The notes: generated by a model from the sequence alone, not told the origin. DNA of 7,548 bases from Actinomycetes bacterium (GCA_030589175.1 JAUUWJ010000030.1:1-7548), one strand, 5' to 3'. Counted from the stretch's first letter, positions 1-6,179 are shown. Numbers and translations are program-made.

Positions 1-1766
1 ATATTTACTTGGTTTGCCTCAATAAGAACAGAGCCGCCACCGGCTCCTCCTGCGCTTCCTCCGTAGCCGCAGCAATTTCTTCCTCCAGCTCCGCCTGAGC
101 CATTTTCTACAGGTCCCGAAATATTTCCATATCTAGGTCCACCCATCATAGCAGAACCAGGCGAACCCCCGTAGCCTTTACCACCATATCCGGCGCCTGA
201 ACCACCAGCTGAAGTGCTCGTGCCACCCCCAGGACCTCTTCCATTTTGGCCGGTTCCGCCACCCGCGAAGCCTGCTCCACTGACGTTTATCGTGCCCCCA
301 GTTTCGATTGTAAGATTTTCGGAGATCTTCAAAACTATTTGCAGCATTCCGTTGCCAAAAGGCGGATCAGGTGCATTTAAAACGCCGCCTGAAGTAATTC
401 TTAGATTTCTAAATTTAGGAAAATTTCCCAATGAGGTATGGTATCCAGAGGCTTTATTGAGTCCTCTATCCACACCGCGCCATGTTTGAACTCCCGAAAC
501 ATTGTCATTTTCCCAAAGCTCTTCGATGTCTACGGTTCCTGTAATAATTGCGTCACCATCCGAACCATCTCCAACATCAATGGTAGTGATATTTTCGTTA
601 TAGATATTACCCTCGTTGTCAAATGCATAGATATTCGATATATCGCCTGCTATTGAATTTATATGAGTATCCAATGATACGACTTCTCTGGTTTCCCAGG
701 CACCGCCAATATTTCTAATAATTCTATTTCTTGTACCATCGCTATCGAGGACAACTGTTTCGTTTGTATCTTTTGTAAATACGGAAATTACGTTATTTCC
801 AGTATTACTAGCTTCGGTGTTCCAAGCGGAACCATTTAGCCTCAAAATAGAACCGCTACTACCGACTATATAACCTGTAGATTCATCAGCAAAATAAATG
901 CTTGTCAGATTATCGGCTGTTGGAGAAATGTCTTGAGCCCAGCTACCGTCATATCTGTAAATAGAGCCGCCATCTCCTACTGCCCAACCATTGTTTGAAC
1001 TGTTAAAATACAAAGAGTTTAAAATTGGACCGTTTTCAATGCTTTGGTCTAAAAGATAAGTGCCGCTTGCTCCATCGATAGTAGAAGATACGCTTTCATT
1101 TTCATAAGTAAGAGTAATATTAAACATTCTCATTGATTGATTTTTATCGACAGAAGGATCGACCGCCATCCTTTCAAATACTTTAGGGCTAATTTGTAAG
1201 CCTTTAGCTAATACTTGGTTGTTTCGAGATAGATTTTGAGTAGATTCGTCTAAATTGTATGTAATGCTTCTATCTTGAGTGAAATCAGCTGTTACGGAGC
1301 CGTTGGGAATGCTACTAAAATTTATTTGCCCATTGGCATAATCGACTGTATATCCGCTTTCTCGCACTTCGGGTTCATAATCAGGGCCATCTCCGTCTTG
1401 GTCTACGTATACAATCACCGGTTTCCCCTCTGTCCAAGCGCCTTGATTAGTTTCAGGGCTATATGTCGTGCCATTAGGTGTCATTGCAACATCTTTTCTA
1501 GCCAACCCGTTTATTTCTAATCTGTTGCTTGAATCGCCGGGATTGCTGGGCTCGGTGATTTCCTCTGCCGCCATAATGTCTTTTGTTATATACCTGAGAA
1601 CGGTTCTCGATGTTTTGAGATTATAGACTTCCTCAGTTATCCTTCCGGCGGTTCTTAGCCCTTGAAGCAGCATTTTGCTAGTGATTGCTCCTATCATCAG
1701 AGTAAGGCTTAGAGCAATTAAAAGTTCTATAATTGTAAATGCTTTGTTTTCTTTAAGGATTTTCAT
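1..1766 (-). CDS. Prepilin-like N-terminus fused to Ycf48/BNR-like repeats and a Gly-rich domain (partial)
   Basis: The frame is open from the ATG at 1766 to the window edge (588 codons, no stop); the C-terminus is missing. The N-terminus MKILKENKAFTIIELLIA is a class III signal: basic leader, cleavage expected between Ala9 and Phe10, Glu at mature position 5, then a hydrophobic helix. Residues about 30-235 resemble a PilW/PulJ-like minor pilin head, with no firm family match. Residues about 240-400 contain four degenerate repeats of about 40 residues; the first two carry WAVGDGGSI (from residue 261) and YIVGSSGSI (from 299), typical of Ycf48/BNR beta-propeller blades. From about 450 the protein turns beta-rich, and about 488-580 is extremely Gly/Ser-rich, with a CC pair near 570, as in secreted surface proteins. 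By family analogy it would be exported and processed by a prepilin peptidase and would display a large external domain. The start overlaps the upstream prepilin gene by 14 bases, suggesting coupled translation. Exact role unknown. Confidence 0.85.
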   Translation of the reverse strand, partial: MKILKENKAFTIIELLIALSLTLMIGAITSKMLLQGLRTAGRITEEVYNLKTSRTVLRYITKDIMAAEEITEPSNPGDSSNRLEINGLARKDVAMTPNGTTYSPETNQGAWTEGKPVIVYVDQDGDGPDYEPEVRESGYTVDYANGQINFSSIPNGSVTADFTQDRSITYNLDESTQNLSRNNQVLAKGLQISPKVFERMAVDPSVDKNQSMRMFNITLTYENESVSSTIDGASGTYLLDQSIENGPILNSLYFNSSNNGWAVGDGGSIYRYDGSWAQDISPTADNLTSIYFADESTGYIVGSSGSILRLNGSAWNTEASNTGNNVISVFTKDTNETVVLDSDGTRNRIIRNIGGAWETREVVSLDTHINSIAGDISNIYAFDNEGNIYNENITTIDVGDGSDGDAIITGTVDIEELWENDNVSGVQTWRGVDRGLNKASGYHTSLGNFPKFRNLRITSGGVLNAPDPPFGNGMLQIVLKISENLTIETGGTINVSGAGFAGGGTGQNGRGPGGGTSTSAGGSGAGYGGKGYGGSPGSAMMGGPRYGNISGPVENGSGGAGGRNCCGYGGSAGGAGGGSVLIEANQVN

Positions 1767-2445
1767 CTATTCTCTGACACCTACATTCATTTTGGTCACA
1801 AACATGAGTAGCGTCTACTTGGTTGCAATAGCACCATCTGTTCCAGCCTGCACATCGTAGAGGTCTAAGCCAAGCTTGTCTTACTGATCCACTTTCATAA
1901 TTAAGTAGACGAGTATAAACATTTTTCTCTTTATGAACCGAGCCACAACGATTTCCTCTAAGCCAAAAAACGGTTGAATTTAATTTTGTTGTAAAAGTAG
2001 GATTTGAACCATGCTGAATTGCGTTCATTTCATCACTGTCTGAATCAACATCGAGAATGTCTGGAGTATAGTTTTCCAGGACCAGAAAAACATTTTTATT
2101 TTCTAATCGGCGGCCAATATTACCCGCTAAGTCATTAGGGATTCCTGGAGATGTATTTCCGGTAAGTTCAGTTCCATCTTCATCATCCCCTTCATAGTTA
2201 ACTGTTATCGTATAAGTTCCCTGGCTTTCTGTTTCAGGGTCAAGGCTTCCTTCAAATCGGTTTAAATAATCGCTCGCTGTTATATTGGCTTCCTGAGTTG
2301 TTTCTACTTGTCTTATTTTTGCTAAGTAAGAAGGTATTAATGAAAATACAAGCATAAGGCTTACCATGGCAAGGCTAGAAACCGCTACCTCTACCATAGT
2401 AAAGCCCATTTTGTTACTCCGTAGTTTAAAGAATGCTTTAATCAT
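1753..2445 (-). CDS. Type IV prepilin-like protein with Cys-rich C-terminus
   Basis: This 230-residue protein starts with a short basic leader (MIKAFFKLRSNKMG) followed by FTMVEVAVSSLAMVSLML. That is a clear prepilin peptidase motif: cleavage after Gly14, Phe15 as the N-methylated residue, Glu19 at mature position 5, then a hydrophobic helix of about 20 residues. The middle (65-150) is acidic with many Thr/Asn/Asp, as in pilin or pseudopilin head domains. The last 65 residues hold seven cysteines (167, 198, 205, 207, 216, 221, 223) and several Trp/Arg, which is unusual and suggests disulfides or a metal site. The start at 2445 has a weak AG-rich ribosome site (AAAGAGAAAG). The TAA lies inside the start region of the next gene, so the two are probably one transcript. 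It could be a minor pilin, a pseudopilin or a competence-type pilin; the head domain is not recognised. Confidence 0.83.
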   Translation of the reverse strand: MIKAFFKLRSNKMGFTMVEVAVSSLAMVSLMLVFSLIPSYLAKIRQVETTQEANITASDYLNRFEGSLDPETESQGTYTITVNYEGDDEDGTELTGNTSPGIPNDLAGNIGRRLENKNVFLVLENYTPDILDVDSDSDEMNAIQHGSNPTFTTKLNSTVFWLRGNRCGSVHKEKNVYTRLLNYESGSVRQAWLRPLRCAGWNRWCYCNQVDATHVCDQNECRCQRIDENP

Positions 2446-2472
2446 TTCTTTCTCTTTTAGGGCTATATATTT

Positions 2473-2501
2473 ATTTTATCACTAATATGCCAGTTCAGCA
2501 A
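2473..2501 (-). promoter_or_regulatory. Candidate extended -10 promoter for the prepilin genes
   Basis: On the minus strand, TAAAAT (2473-2478) is preceded by TG plus one base, the extended -10 signature, and lies 17 bases downstream of TTGCTG (2496-2501). It sits 28 bases upstream of the prepilin ATG. The -35 matches only TTG of TTGACA, so the call rests mainly on the extended -10. Confidence 0.45.
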
Positions 2502-2531
2502 GCAATAATACACTATTAGTGGTAGCTTGCT
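2497..2531. repeat. Inverted repeat with nested palindrome in the prepilin leader
   Basis: The 7-base arms AGCAAGC (2497-2503) and GCTTGCT (2525-2531) are perfect complements. Between them CACTATTAGTG (2511-2521) is itself a palindrome around one central base. The left arm overlaps the proposed -35 box, so this could be an operator or a cruciform-prone site. No regulator is identified. Confidence 0.5.
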
Positions 2532-2533
2532 TC

Positions 2534-2555
2534 AATAAATAAACATTTATTTATT
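2534..2555. repeat. AT-rich palindrome, 10-base arms
   Basis: AATAAATAAA (2534-2543) and TTTATTTATT (2546-2555) are perfect inverted arms around a CA centre. It is immediately upstream of the proposed prepilin promoter. It may be a protein-binding site or simple AT-rich sequence. The rest of 2446-2612 shows no gene. Confidence 0.5.
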
Positions 2556-2612
2556 AGCTTCTATATTTATCGACAAAATAAAAGAATAATTGAATATATT
2601 TTCAGAGATTCT

Positions 2613-2625
2613 GGGACGGTCCTAG
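2613..2625. repeat. Left terminal inverted repeat of the IS200-like element
   Basis: GGGACGGTCCTAG is the exact reverse complement of 3297-3309. Its inner CTAG also begins the left arm of the subterminal hairpin. Its core GGACGGTCC is itself palindromic around one base. Confidence 0.75.
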
Positions 2626-2670
2626 AACATCGACCAATTCACCAGCTATCAAGAATTAGGTCGGTTCTAG
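2622..2670 (+). repeat. Subterminal hairpin of the IS200-like element
   Basis: Left arm CTAGAAC-at-CGACC-AATTC (2622-2640) pairs with GAATT-a-GGTCG-GTTCTAG (2653-2670): 17 pairs, two small bulges and a 12-base loop. Imperfect hairpins of this kind are the recognition structures of HUH transposases. The right arm could also pair with TAGAACC at 2703-2709, giving an alternative fold in the transposase leader. Confidence 0.7.
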
Positions 2671-2743
2671 CTAAAAAATAAAAAGGGTTTTTGTCATGAA
2701 CGTAGAACCTAATACATAGAACAATAAATCAAAGGAGATCATT

Positions 2744-3271
2744 ATGCCAAGACAGCCAAGATTATTAATTCAAGAGGGTTTGTATCATGTTATTTCAAGA
2801 GGAAATGCTAAGTTGAAAATATTTCGTCAAGATGATGATTTTTATTATTTCGAAAAAAAGATAAAATTATTAAGGAATGAATATGGCTTCATTTTGTCCT
2901 GCTATTGCATAATGCAAAACCACTTTCATTTATTGATAAAAACAAATAAAAATGCTTGTTTATCTCGAATAATGCAGTCGCTATTAACTAGCTATGCCAT
3001 GCGATTTAACCATAAATACAATAGAGTAGGTATTGTTTTTCAAAATAGATTTAAAAGCTTTTTAGTTTCTCACGATCCGTATTTAATTACATTAATAGAC
3101 TATATTCACCAAAATCCTGTTAGGATTGGTTTTGTAGAAAAGGCAAGCGATTATAAATTTAGCTCTGCAAAAGCATATGAGTCAGATATGCCTGACGGCT
3201 TTGTAGATATTGATTTCCTAGAAGGGCTTTTAGCAAAACATTATGGTTTAAGCAGAACCATCCTAACTTAA
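2744..3271 (+). CDS. HUH (Y1) transposase, IS200-like / REP-associated (RAYT) family
   Basis: This 175-residue protein is the usual size for a RAYT-type transposase, a single-strand DNA endonuclease and strand-transfer enzyme. The opening MPRQPRLL...YHVISRGN is typical of the family. The HUH metal motif is H60-F-H62 (in QNHFHLLI). A following block carries YAMRFN, VFQNRFKS and DYIHQNPVR. Y120 in that last motif is the likely catalytic tyrosine, by analogy with the corresponding Tyr of TnpA-REP proteins. The start is supported by AAAGGAG seven bases upstream. The frame is complete, with no missing key residue. It lies opposite in strand to its neighbours and inside the 13-bp terminal repeats, so it was acquired as part of the element. 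Whether it also mobilises short non-autonomous copies elsewhere cannot be seen here. Confidence 0.92.
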   Translation: MPRQPRLLIQEGLYHVISRGNAKLKIFRQDDDFYYFEKKIKLLRNEYGFILSCYCIMQNHFHLLIKTNKNACLSRIMQSLLTSYAMRFNHKYNRVGIVFQNRFKSFLVSHDPYLITLIDYIHQNPVRIGFVEKASDYKFSSAKAYESDMPDGFVDIDFLEGLLAKHYGLSRTILT

Positions 3272-3296
3272 TATCGCAGGTAATTATGGCTAAAAA

Positions 3297-3309
3297 CTAG
3301 GACCGTCCC
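3297..3309. repeat. Right terminal inverted repeat of the IS200-like element
   Basis: CTAGGACCGTCCC is the exact reverse complement of the left end (2613-2625). A GGCTAAAAAC tract just inside it resembles AGCTAAAAAA next to the left hairpin, a possible shared subterminal motif. No strong right-end hairpin was found. Confidence 0.75.
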
Positions 3310-3319
3310 GAGCCTTTTA

Positions 3320-4423
3320 TTAGGGTCGTCCGGCAGCATAAAAGTCAGAGCGGTAATGGAGTGGAAGAATTTTTACCTCTCCGGGTATGAATTGGCCACC
3401 GTTTGCGCCAATAATATAGCCTTCTCCCATGTAAAGTTTTACGTCATTTACATAAGATCGGCCATAGAAGACTAAATCGCCAGGCTGCAGATTTGCTTCA
3501 CTTACCAAGCGGCCTTTTGTTGCCAGGTAATTGTATTGTTCTCTTGACGTTCTTGGAATAAAAACTCCGACCTGCCTGTAAACAAATGAAGCGAAGCCTG
3601 AACAGTCAAAACCTGACTCCGGTGAAGAGCCTCCCCACTGATAACGTACTCCCAAGTATTTTTTGGCGATTTCAATAACAGAACTTCCGGAGTAATTTAT
3701 ATTAATATCAATTGTCGGTTGATCGCCTGATTGATTTTGTTGCTGTGGGTTTCTTAATTCTTTTTGCTCTCTAAGCTTTCTGAGAGCTTCTTCTCTTATC
3801 CTTCTAATTCTTTCTCTTTCTTCTGCTTGAAGTCTAGCTAAGTCCTTTTTTACTGATTGCAATGCTTCTTCTTTTTCATTAACCATCTTTTGAATTTTTA
3901 CTTTATTTGAGGCAACCTTATTAGCTAATACTTCTTTCTTGTCCTTTTCAGCTTTTAAATTATTCTTGATTTTCTCAAAATCTCCTTTTGTTTCTTTTAC
4001 ATCTTCGATAAGAAATTTGTCGTTGCTTATAATTCGATTAGCTAAATACATGTTACTTACCAGGTCTCGAAAGCTAGATGTTTGAATTATTAAACTTACA
4101 ACCGGATAAGGGCCGCTCTTGTAAATGTTGACGACACGTTCGGAGAGGCTTTTTTGTCTTAATTTGAGCTCTTGCTTGATTTTAGTTAGTTTTGCTTCAT
4201 TTTTTCTTAATTTAACCTTAACCCTACCGAAGTCATTGGCTGCTTTGTTGTATTCATCGACAACTTCGGCAACTTTTTCGTTTAGTGAATCAATCTTCTG
4301 CTTTATTTCGCTTAGCTCAGATTTCTTTTCATCGATAGTAGTGGCTAAAGAGAGGGTCGCATTGCTTAAGACCAAGATTAAAAATGCTACTATAGTTATT
4401 GGGATAAACCTTTTTGTATCCAT
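3320..4423 (-). CDS. Secreted coiled-coil NlpC/P60-domain protein (CwlO/PcsB-like), catalytic His residues apparently missing
   Basis: This 367-residue protein has a signal peptide (basic MDTKR, hydrophobic 7-27, cleavage near LSLA-TT). A long charged coiled coil (about 30-225) contains a PcsB-type hinge, YKSGPYPVVSLIIQ at 101-114. A Gln/Asn-rich linker (about 225-240) leads to an NlpC/P60 domain (about 245-367). The architecture matches CwlO/PcsB/RipA-type peptidoglycan DL-endopeptidases, which act outside the membrane and are often controlled through the coiled coil by FtsEX. The domain keeps YQWGG, the catalytic Cys274 in FDCSG, PRTS and QPGDLVF. The block normally reading HVGIYLG reads NDVKLYMG (326-333), with Asp327 at the general-base position, and the usual IHA reads IGA, with Gly339. 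Both expected His are therefore absent, so it may be a non-hydrolytic binding or regulatory form. The start has a good AAGGA site five bases upstream. Confidence 0.9.
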   Translation of the reverse strand: MDTKRFIPITIVAFLILVLSNATLSLATTIDEKKSELSEIKQKIDSLNEKVAEVVDEYNKAANDFGRVKVKLRKNEAKLTKIKQELKLRQKSLSERVVNIYKSGPYPVVSLIIQTSSFRDLVSNMYLANRIISNDKFLIEDVKETKGDFEKIKNNLKAEKDKKEVLANKVASNKVKIQKMVNEKEEALQSVKKDLARLQAEERERIRRIREEALRKLREQKELRNPQQQNQSGDQPTIDININYSGSSVIEIAKKYLGVRYQWGGSSPESGFDCSGFASFVYRQVGVFIPRTSREQYNYLATKGRLVSEANLQPGDLVFYGRSYVNDVKLYMGEGYIIGANGGQFIPGEVKILPLHYRSDFYAAGRP

Positions 4424-4550
4424 TGCTTCCTTAATTGGTATTATCGACTGCGATATATTTTGCTTTAGTTATTTTCTAGCAATTATTCTTAAAACAATTC
4501 TAAAACTGATTCAACAATTGCTTGTTAGTTAACTTAATTTTTTGCTACAT

Positions 4551-4580
4551 TTGACTAGTATATAAATTCTTATGTTTAGA
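4551..4580 (+). promoter_or_regulatory. Candidate apt promoter in the divergent intergenic region
   Basis: TTGACT (4551-4556) is followed after 18 bases by TTTAGA (4575-4580); a better -10 (TAGAAT, 4577) would need a 20-base spacer. It is 64 bases upstream of the apt ATG. The 220-bp gap 4424-4643 must also hold the minus-strand promoter of the NlpC/P60 gene, for which no convincing boxes were found. The short inverted repeat AACAATTGCTTGTT (4513-4526) lies in the same gap. Confidence 0.3.
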
Positions 4581-4643
4581 ATTATACAAGTAATTGCTTG
4601 AACTGGCAATGACGTGCCCTTTCTAATATTAAACGGAGGTTTT

Positions 4644-5156
4644 ATGGACTTAAAAGAATACATTAGAGATATCAAAGATTTTCCAAAAAAAGGAATTGTA
4701 TTCAAAGATATCACACCGCTCCTAGCCGATAGCCGAGCTTTTCAATATGCGATAGATATGCTTTGTGATAAATATATTGAAGATAAAGTTGACTATGTTT
4801 TGGGAGCTGAGGCGCGTGGTTTTATTATTGCTTCCGCTATGGCTTATAAACTGGATGCCGGTTTTATCCCGGCAAGAAAACCGGGAAAATTACCGTATGC
4901 GACAACGAAAGAAGTATATGAACTTGAATACGGCACAGATGCTTTAGAGGTCCATGAGGACGCTATAAAAAAAGGAGATAAGGTGCTAGTTGTTGATGAT
5001 TTATTAGCAACCGGTGGAACATCTGCCGCAAAAATCGCTTTGGTTAAAAAACAAGGAGGAGAAGTTGTGGGCCCTGCATTTTTGATTGAACTTACATTTT
5101 TAAATGGCAGAGATAAACTATCAGGGTACGACGTATATCCTTTAATAAAATATTGA
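4644..5156 (+). CDS. apt: Adenine phosphoribosyltransferase
   Basis: Adenine phosphoribosyltransferase makes AMP from adenine and PRPP in cytosolic purine salvage. The 170-residue length is that of typical bacterial Apt. Diagnostic motifs in order: DFPKKGIVFKDITPLL at the N-terminus (12-27), EARG (56-59), RKPGKLPY (78-85), and the PRPP-binding loop VLVVDDLLATGGT (114-126). All key positions are present. The ATG at 4644 is chosen because GGAGG (4635-4639) lies four bases before it; an in-frame GTG at 4614 would add ten residues with no ribosome site and no family match. It is the only plus-strand housekeeping gene here, divergent from the NlpC/P60 gene and convergent with the PHP gene, so it is probably monocistronic. 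A structured element follows its stop and may end transcription. Confidence 0.97.
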   Translation: MDLKEYIRDIKDFPKKGIVFKDITPLLADSRAFQYAIDMLCDKYIEDKVDYVLGAEARGFIIASAMAYKLDAGFIPARKPGKLPYATTKEVYELEYGTDALEVHEDAIKKGDKVLVVDDLLATGGTSAAKIALVKKQGGEVVGPAFLIELTFLNGRDKLSGYDVYPLIKY

Positions 5157-5161
5157 GAAGC

Positions 5162-5181
5162 TAGAACTCATCTCATAAATG
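5162..5181. repeat. Left terminal inverted repeat of the MITE-like element
   Basis: The 20 bases starting TAGAACTCATC match the complement of 5322-5341 without mismatch. The repeat begins 5 bases after the apt stop codon. Confidence 0.8.
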
Positions 5182-5229
5182 CGACGAAAGCGAAATTTCG
5201 GATTTTCGAGCGAGACAAGGAAGACAAGT

Positions 5230-5272
5230 AAAAAGCCCGGAAGCGTAGCTAGTGTTACGTTGAGGACTTTTT
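5230..5272. terminator. Possible bidirectional terminator inside the MITE-like element
   Basis: AAAAAGCC (5230-5237) pairs with GG-a-CTTTTT (5264-5272), and an inner stem CGTA/TACG (5244-5247 with 5256-5259) caps it. The T tract on the plus strand and the A tract at the other side would give a run of U after the stem in both directions. This suits termination of apt and of the convergent PHP gene. The stem is long and imperfect, so this is tentative. Confidence 0.35.
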
Positions 5273-5321
5273 GCGAAGTCTGACACCGTCGTAGCCGAAA
5301 AGCCACAATTGCAGCCGGAGC

Positions 5322-5341
5322 CATTTATGAGATGAGTTCTA
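5322..5341. repeat. Right terminal inverted repeat of the MITE-like element
   Basis: This is the exact complement of 5162-5181. Its last three bases (5339-5341) are the TAG stop of the PHP gene on the minus strand. Confidence 0.8.
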
Positions 5342-6172
5342 AGTATTAGCTAACAATTTAAGAGATTTTCTTTTTAGTTTTTCAACTGTTTCCATTTCTA
5401 TAGAGTAAGATCCTATTGTTATGCCCCTGCTGCTTCTTCTGGCATGGAAATCTGAGCCGCCGGTAGCTATTAGATTTAGTTTTTTTGCCAACTTTTCATA
5501 ATGATTAATTTTACTTTTGTTATGGTCCGGATGATAAACTTCCAGTCCGGCCAAGCCAAGTTTTTTTAGATTTAGAAAATGCTCATCTATTTTAGATACG
5601 CCTGGGTGTGCAATAGTGGCGACTCCTTTTGCTTTTTTAATCATTTTTAACACTTCTTCAGGGGAGCAGCTTTCCTTTTTTACATAGCAACATGAATTTA
5701 CATCTATGTAATTATTGAAAGCTTCTTGTATGCTGCCTACATAATTCTTACTTTTCATAGCTCTTGCTATATGAGAACGGCCTATTGCCGAACCTTTTGC
5801 CACGCTTAAGACGTCATCGAATGTTATATGTATACCATTATTGTTAAGTTTTTCAACGAATTTTATTGCTCGCTCTTTTCTGTTTTTTCGTCTCTCCTTG
5901 AGCTCATTTAATAAATCGGGATCATTTACATCTGGCCAATAAGCCAAAATATGGACGTCTGTCTCACCTATGTTGCAGCTTAGTTCTACACCAGGTATTA
6001 GATCTATAGACAGTTTGTCTGCTTCGATTTGAGCTTCTTCTATTCCTTTAAACGTGTCGTGATCTGTGAGGGCAAATGCTCTTAAATTCTTTGCATAAGC
6101 TATTTTTACAATTTCACTTGGACTTAGGCTTCCGTCTGAAGCGTTAGAGTGAATATGAAGGTCGGCGCTCAT
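5339..6172 (-). CDS. PHP-domain phosphoesterase (RNase AM / 3',5'-nucleoside bisphosphate phosphatase type)
   Basis: This 277-residue protein is the usual size for the YciV/TrpH-like PHP family, whose studied members are metal-dependent and hydrolyse 3',5'-nucleoside bisphosphates or RNA 5' ends. Every expected metal ligand is visible: H6, H8 and D13 (DLHIHSNASDG), D37 and H38 (TDHDT), E63 (PGVELS), H74, H134 (GRSHIARAM), H189 (AHPG), and D241 and H243 (GGSDFHA). GLEVYHPDHN (209-218) is also typical. A helical insert (about 85-155) sits between the PHP halves, as in the family. The start overlaps a good context: AAAGGA spans the stop of spoVS, seven bases away, so translation is probably coupled to spoVS. 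The TAG stop lies in the terminal repeat of the MITE-like element. The exact substrate cannot be told from sequence. Confidence 0.93.
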   Translation of the reverse strand: MSADLHIHSNASDGSLSPSEIVKIAYAKNLRAFALTDHDTFKGIEEAQIEADKLSIDLIPGVELSCNIGETDVHILAYWPDVNDPDLLNELKERRKNRKERAIKFVEKLNNNGIHITFDDVLSVAKGSAIGRSHIARAMKSKNYVGSIQEAFNNYIDVNSCCYVKKESCSPEEVLKMIKKAKGVATIAHPGVSKIDEHFLNLKKLGLAGLEVYHPDHNKSKINHYEKLAKKLNLIATGGSDFHARRSSRGITIGSYSIEMETVEKLKRKSLKLLANT

Positions 6173-6179
6173 TAATCCT

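Larger units (their letters stand above)
2613..3309 (+). mobile_element. IS200-like/RAYT-type insertion element, about 697 bp
   Basis: The element is bounded by a perfect 13-bp inverted repeat (GGGACGGTCCTAG at 2613-2625, its complement at 3297-3309) and holds a single HUH transposase gene. A 17-pair imperfect hairpin lies at its left end (2622-2670), as expected for elements mobilised as single strands. No target-site duplication is visible, which agrees with the IS200/IS605 mechanism. The transposase frame is intact, so the element may still be active. Its right end lies 10 bp beyond the stop of the convergent NlpC/P60 gene. Confidence 0.75.
5162..5341. mobile_element. MITE-like palindromic element, 180 bp, between convergent genes
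   Basis: A perfect 20-bp inverted repeat bounds the element: TAGAACTCATCTCATAAATG at 5162-5181 and its complement at 5322-5341. The inside has no credible gene but is rich in secondary structure: CGAAATTTCG (5191-5200), a nested hairpin with A/T-tract arms (5230-5272), and GACTT/AAGTC (5265-5280). Both outer ends are TA, so an 18-bp repeat flanked by a duplicated TA fits an IS630/Tc1-like target choice; this is inference. The right repeat contains the TAG stop of the PHP gene. Removing the element and one TA leaves the PHP stop intact and only about 5 bp between the two genes. The mobilising transposase is not in the window. Confidence 0.7.

Noticed and set aside
214..489. Proline-rich plus-strand frame of 91 codons
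   Set aside because: It is the complement of the Gly-rich coding region (GGN codons read as CCN proline codons on the other strand); the minus-strand frame has the clear signal peptide and domains.
4605..4618. Sigma-54-like promoter (TGGCA...TGC) before apt
   Set aside because: The spacing between GG and GC is one base too short and the -12 element is poor.
4614..4643. GTG start for apt adding ten residues
   Set aside because: No ribosome site precedes the GTG, the extra residues do not match Apt, and the ATG at 4644 has GGAGG at ideal spacing.
5142..5324. 60-codon minus-strand frame spanning the MITE-like element
   Set aside because: It is read through the palindromic element and the end of apt, has no ribosome site or family pattern, and is best explained as a chance frame in a mobile repeat.
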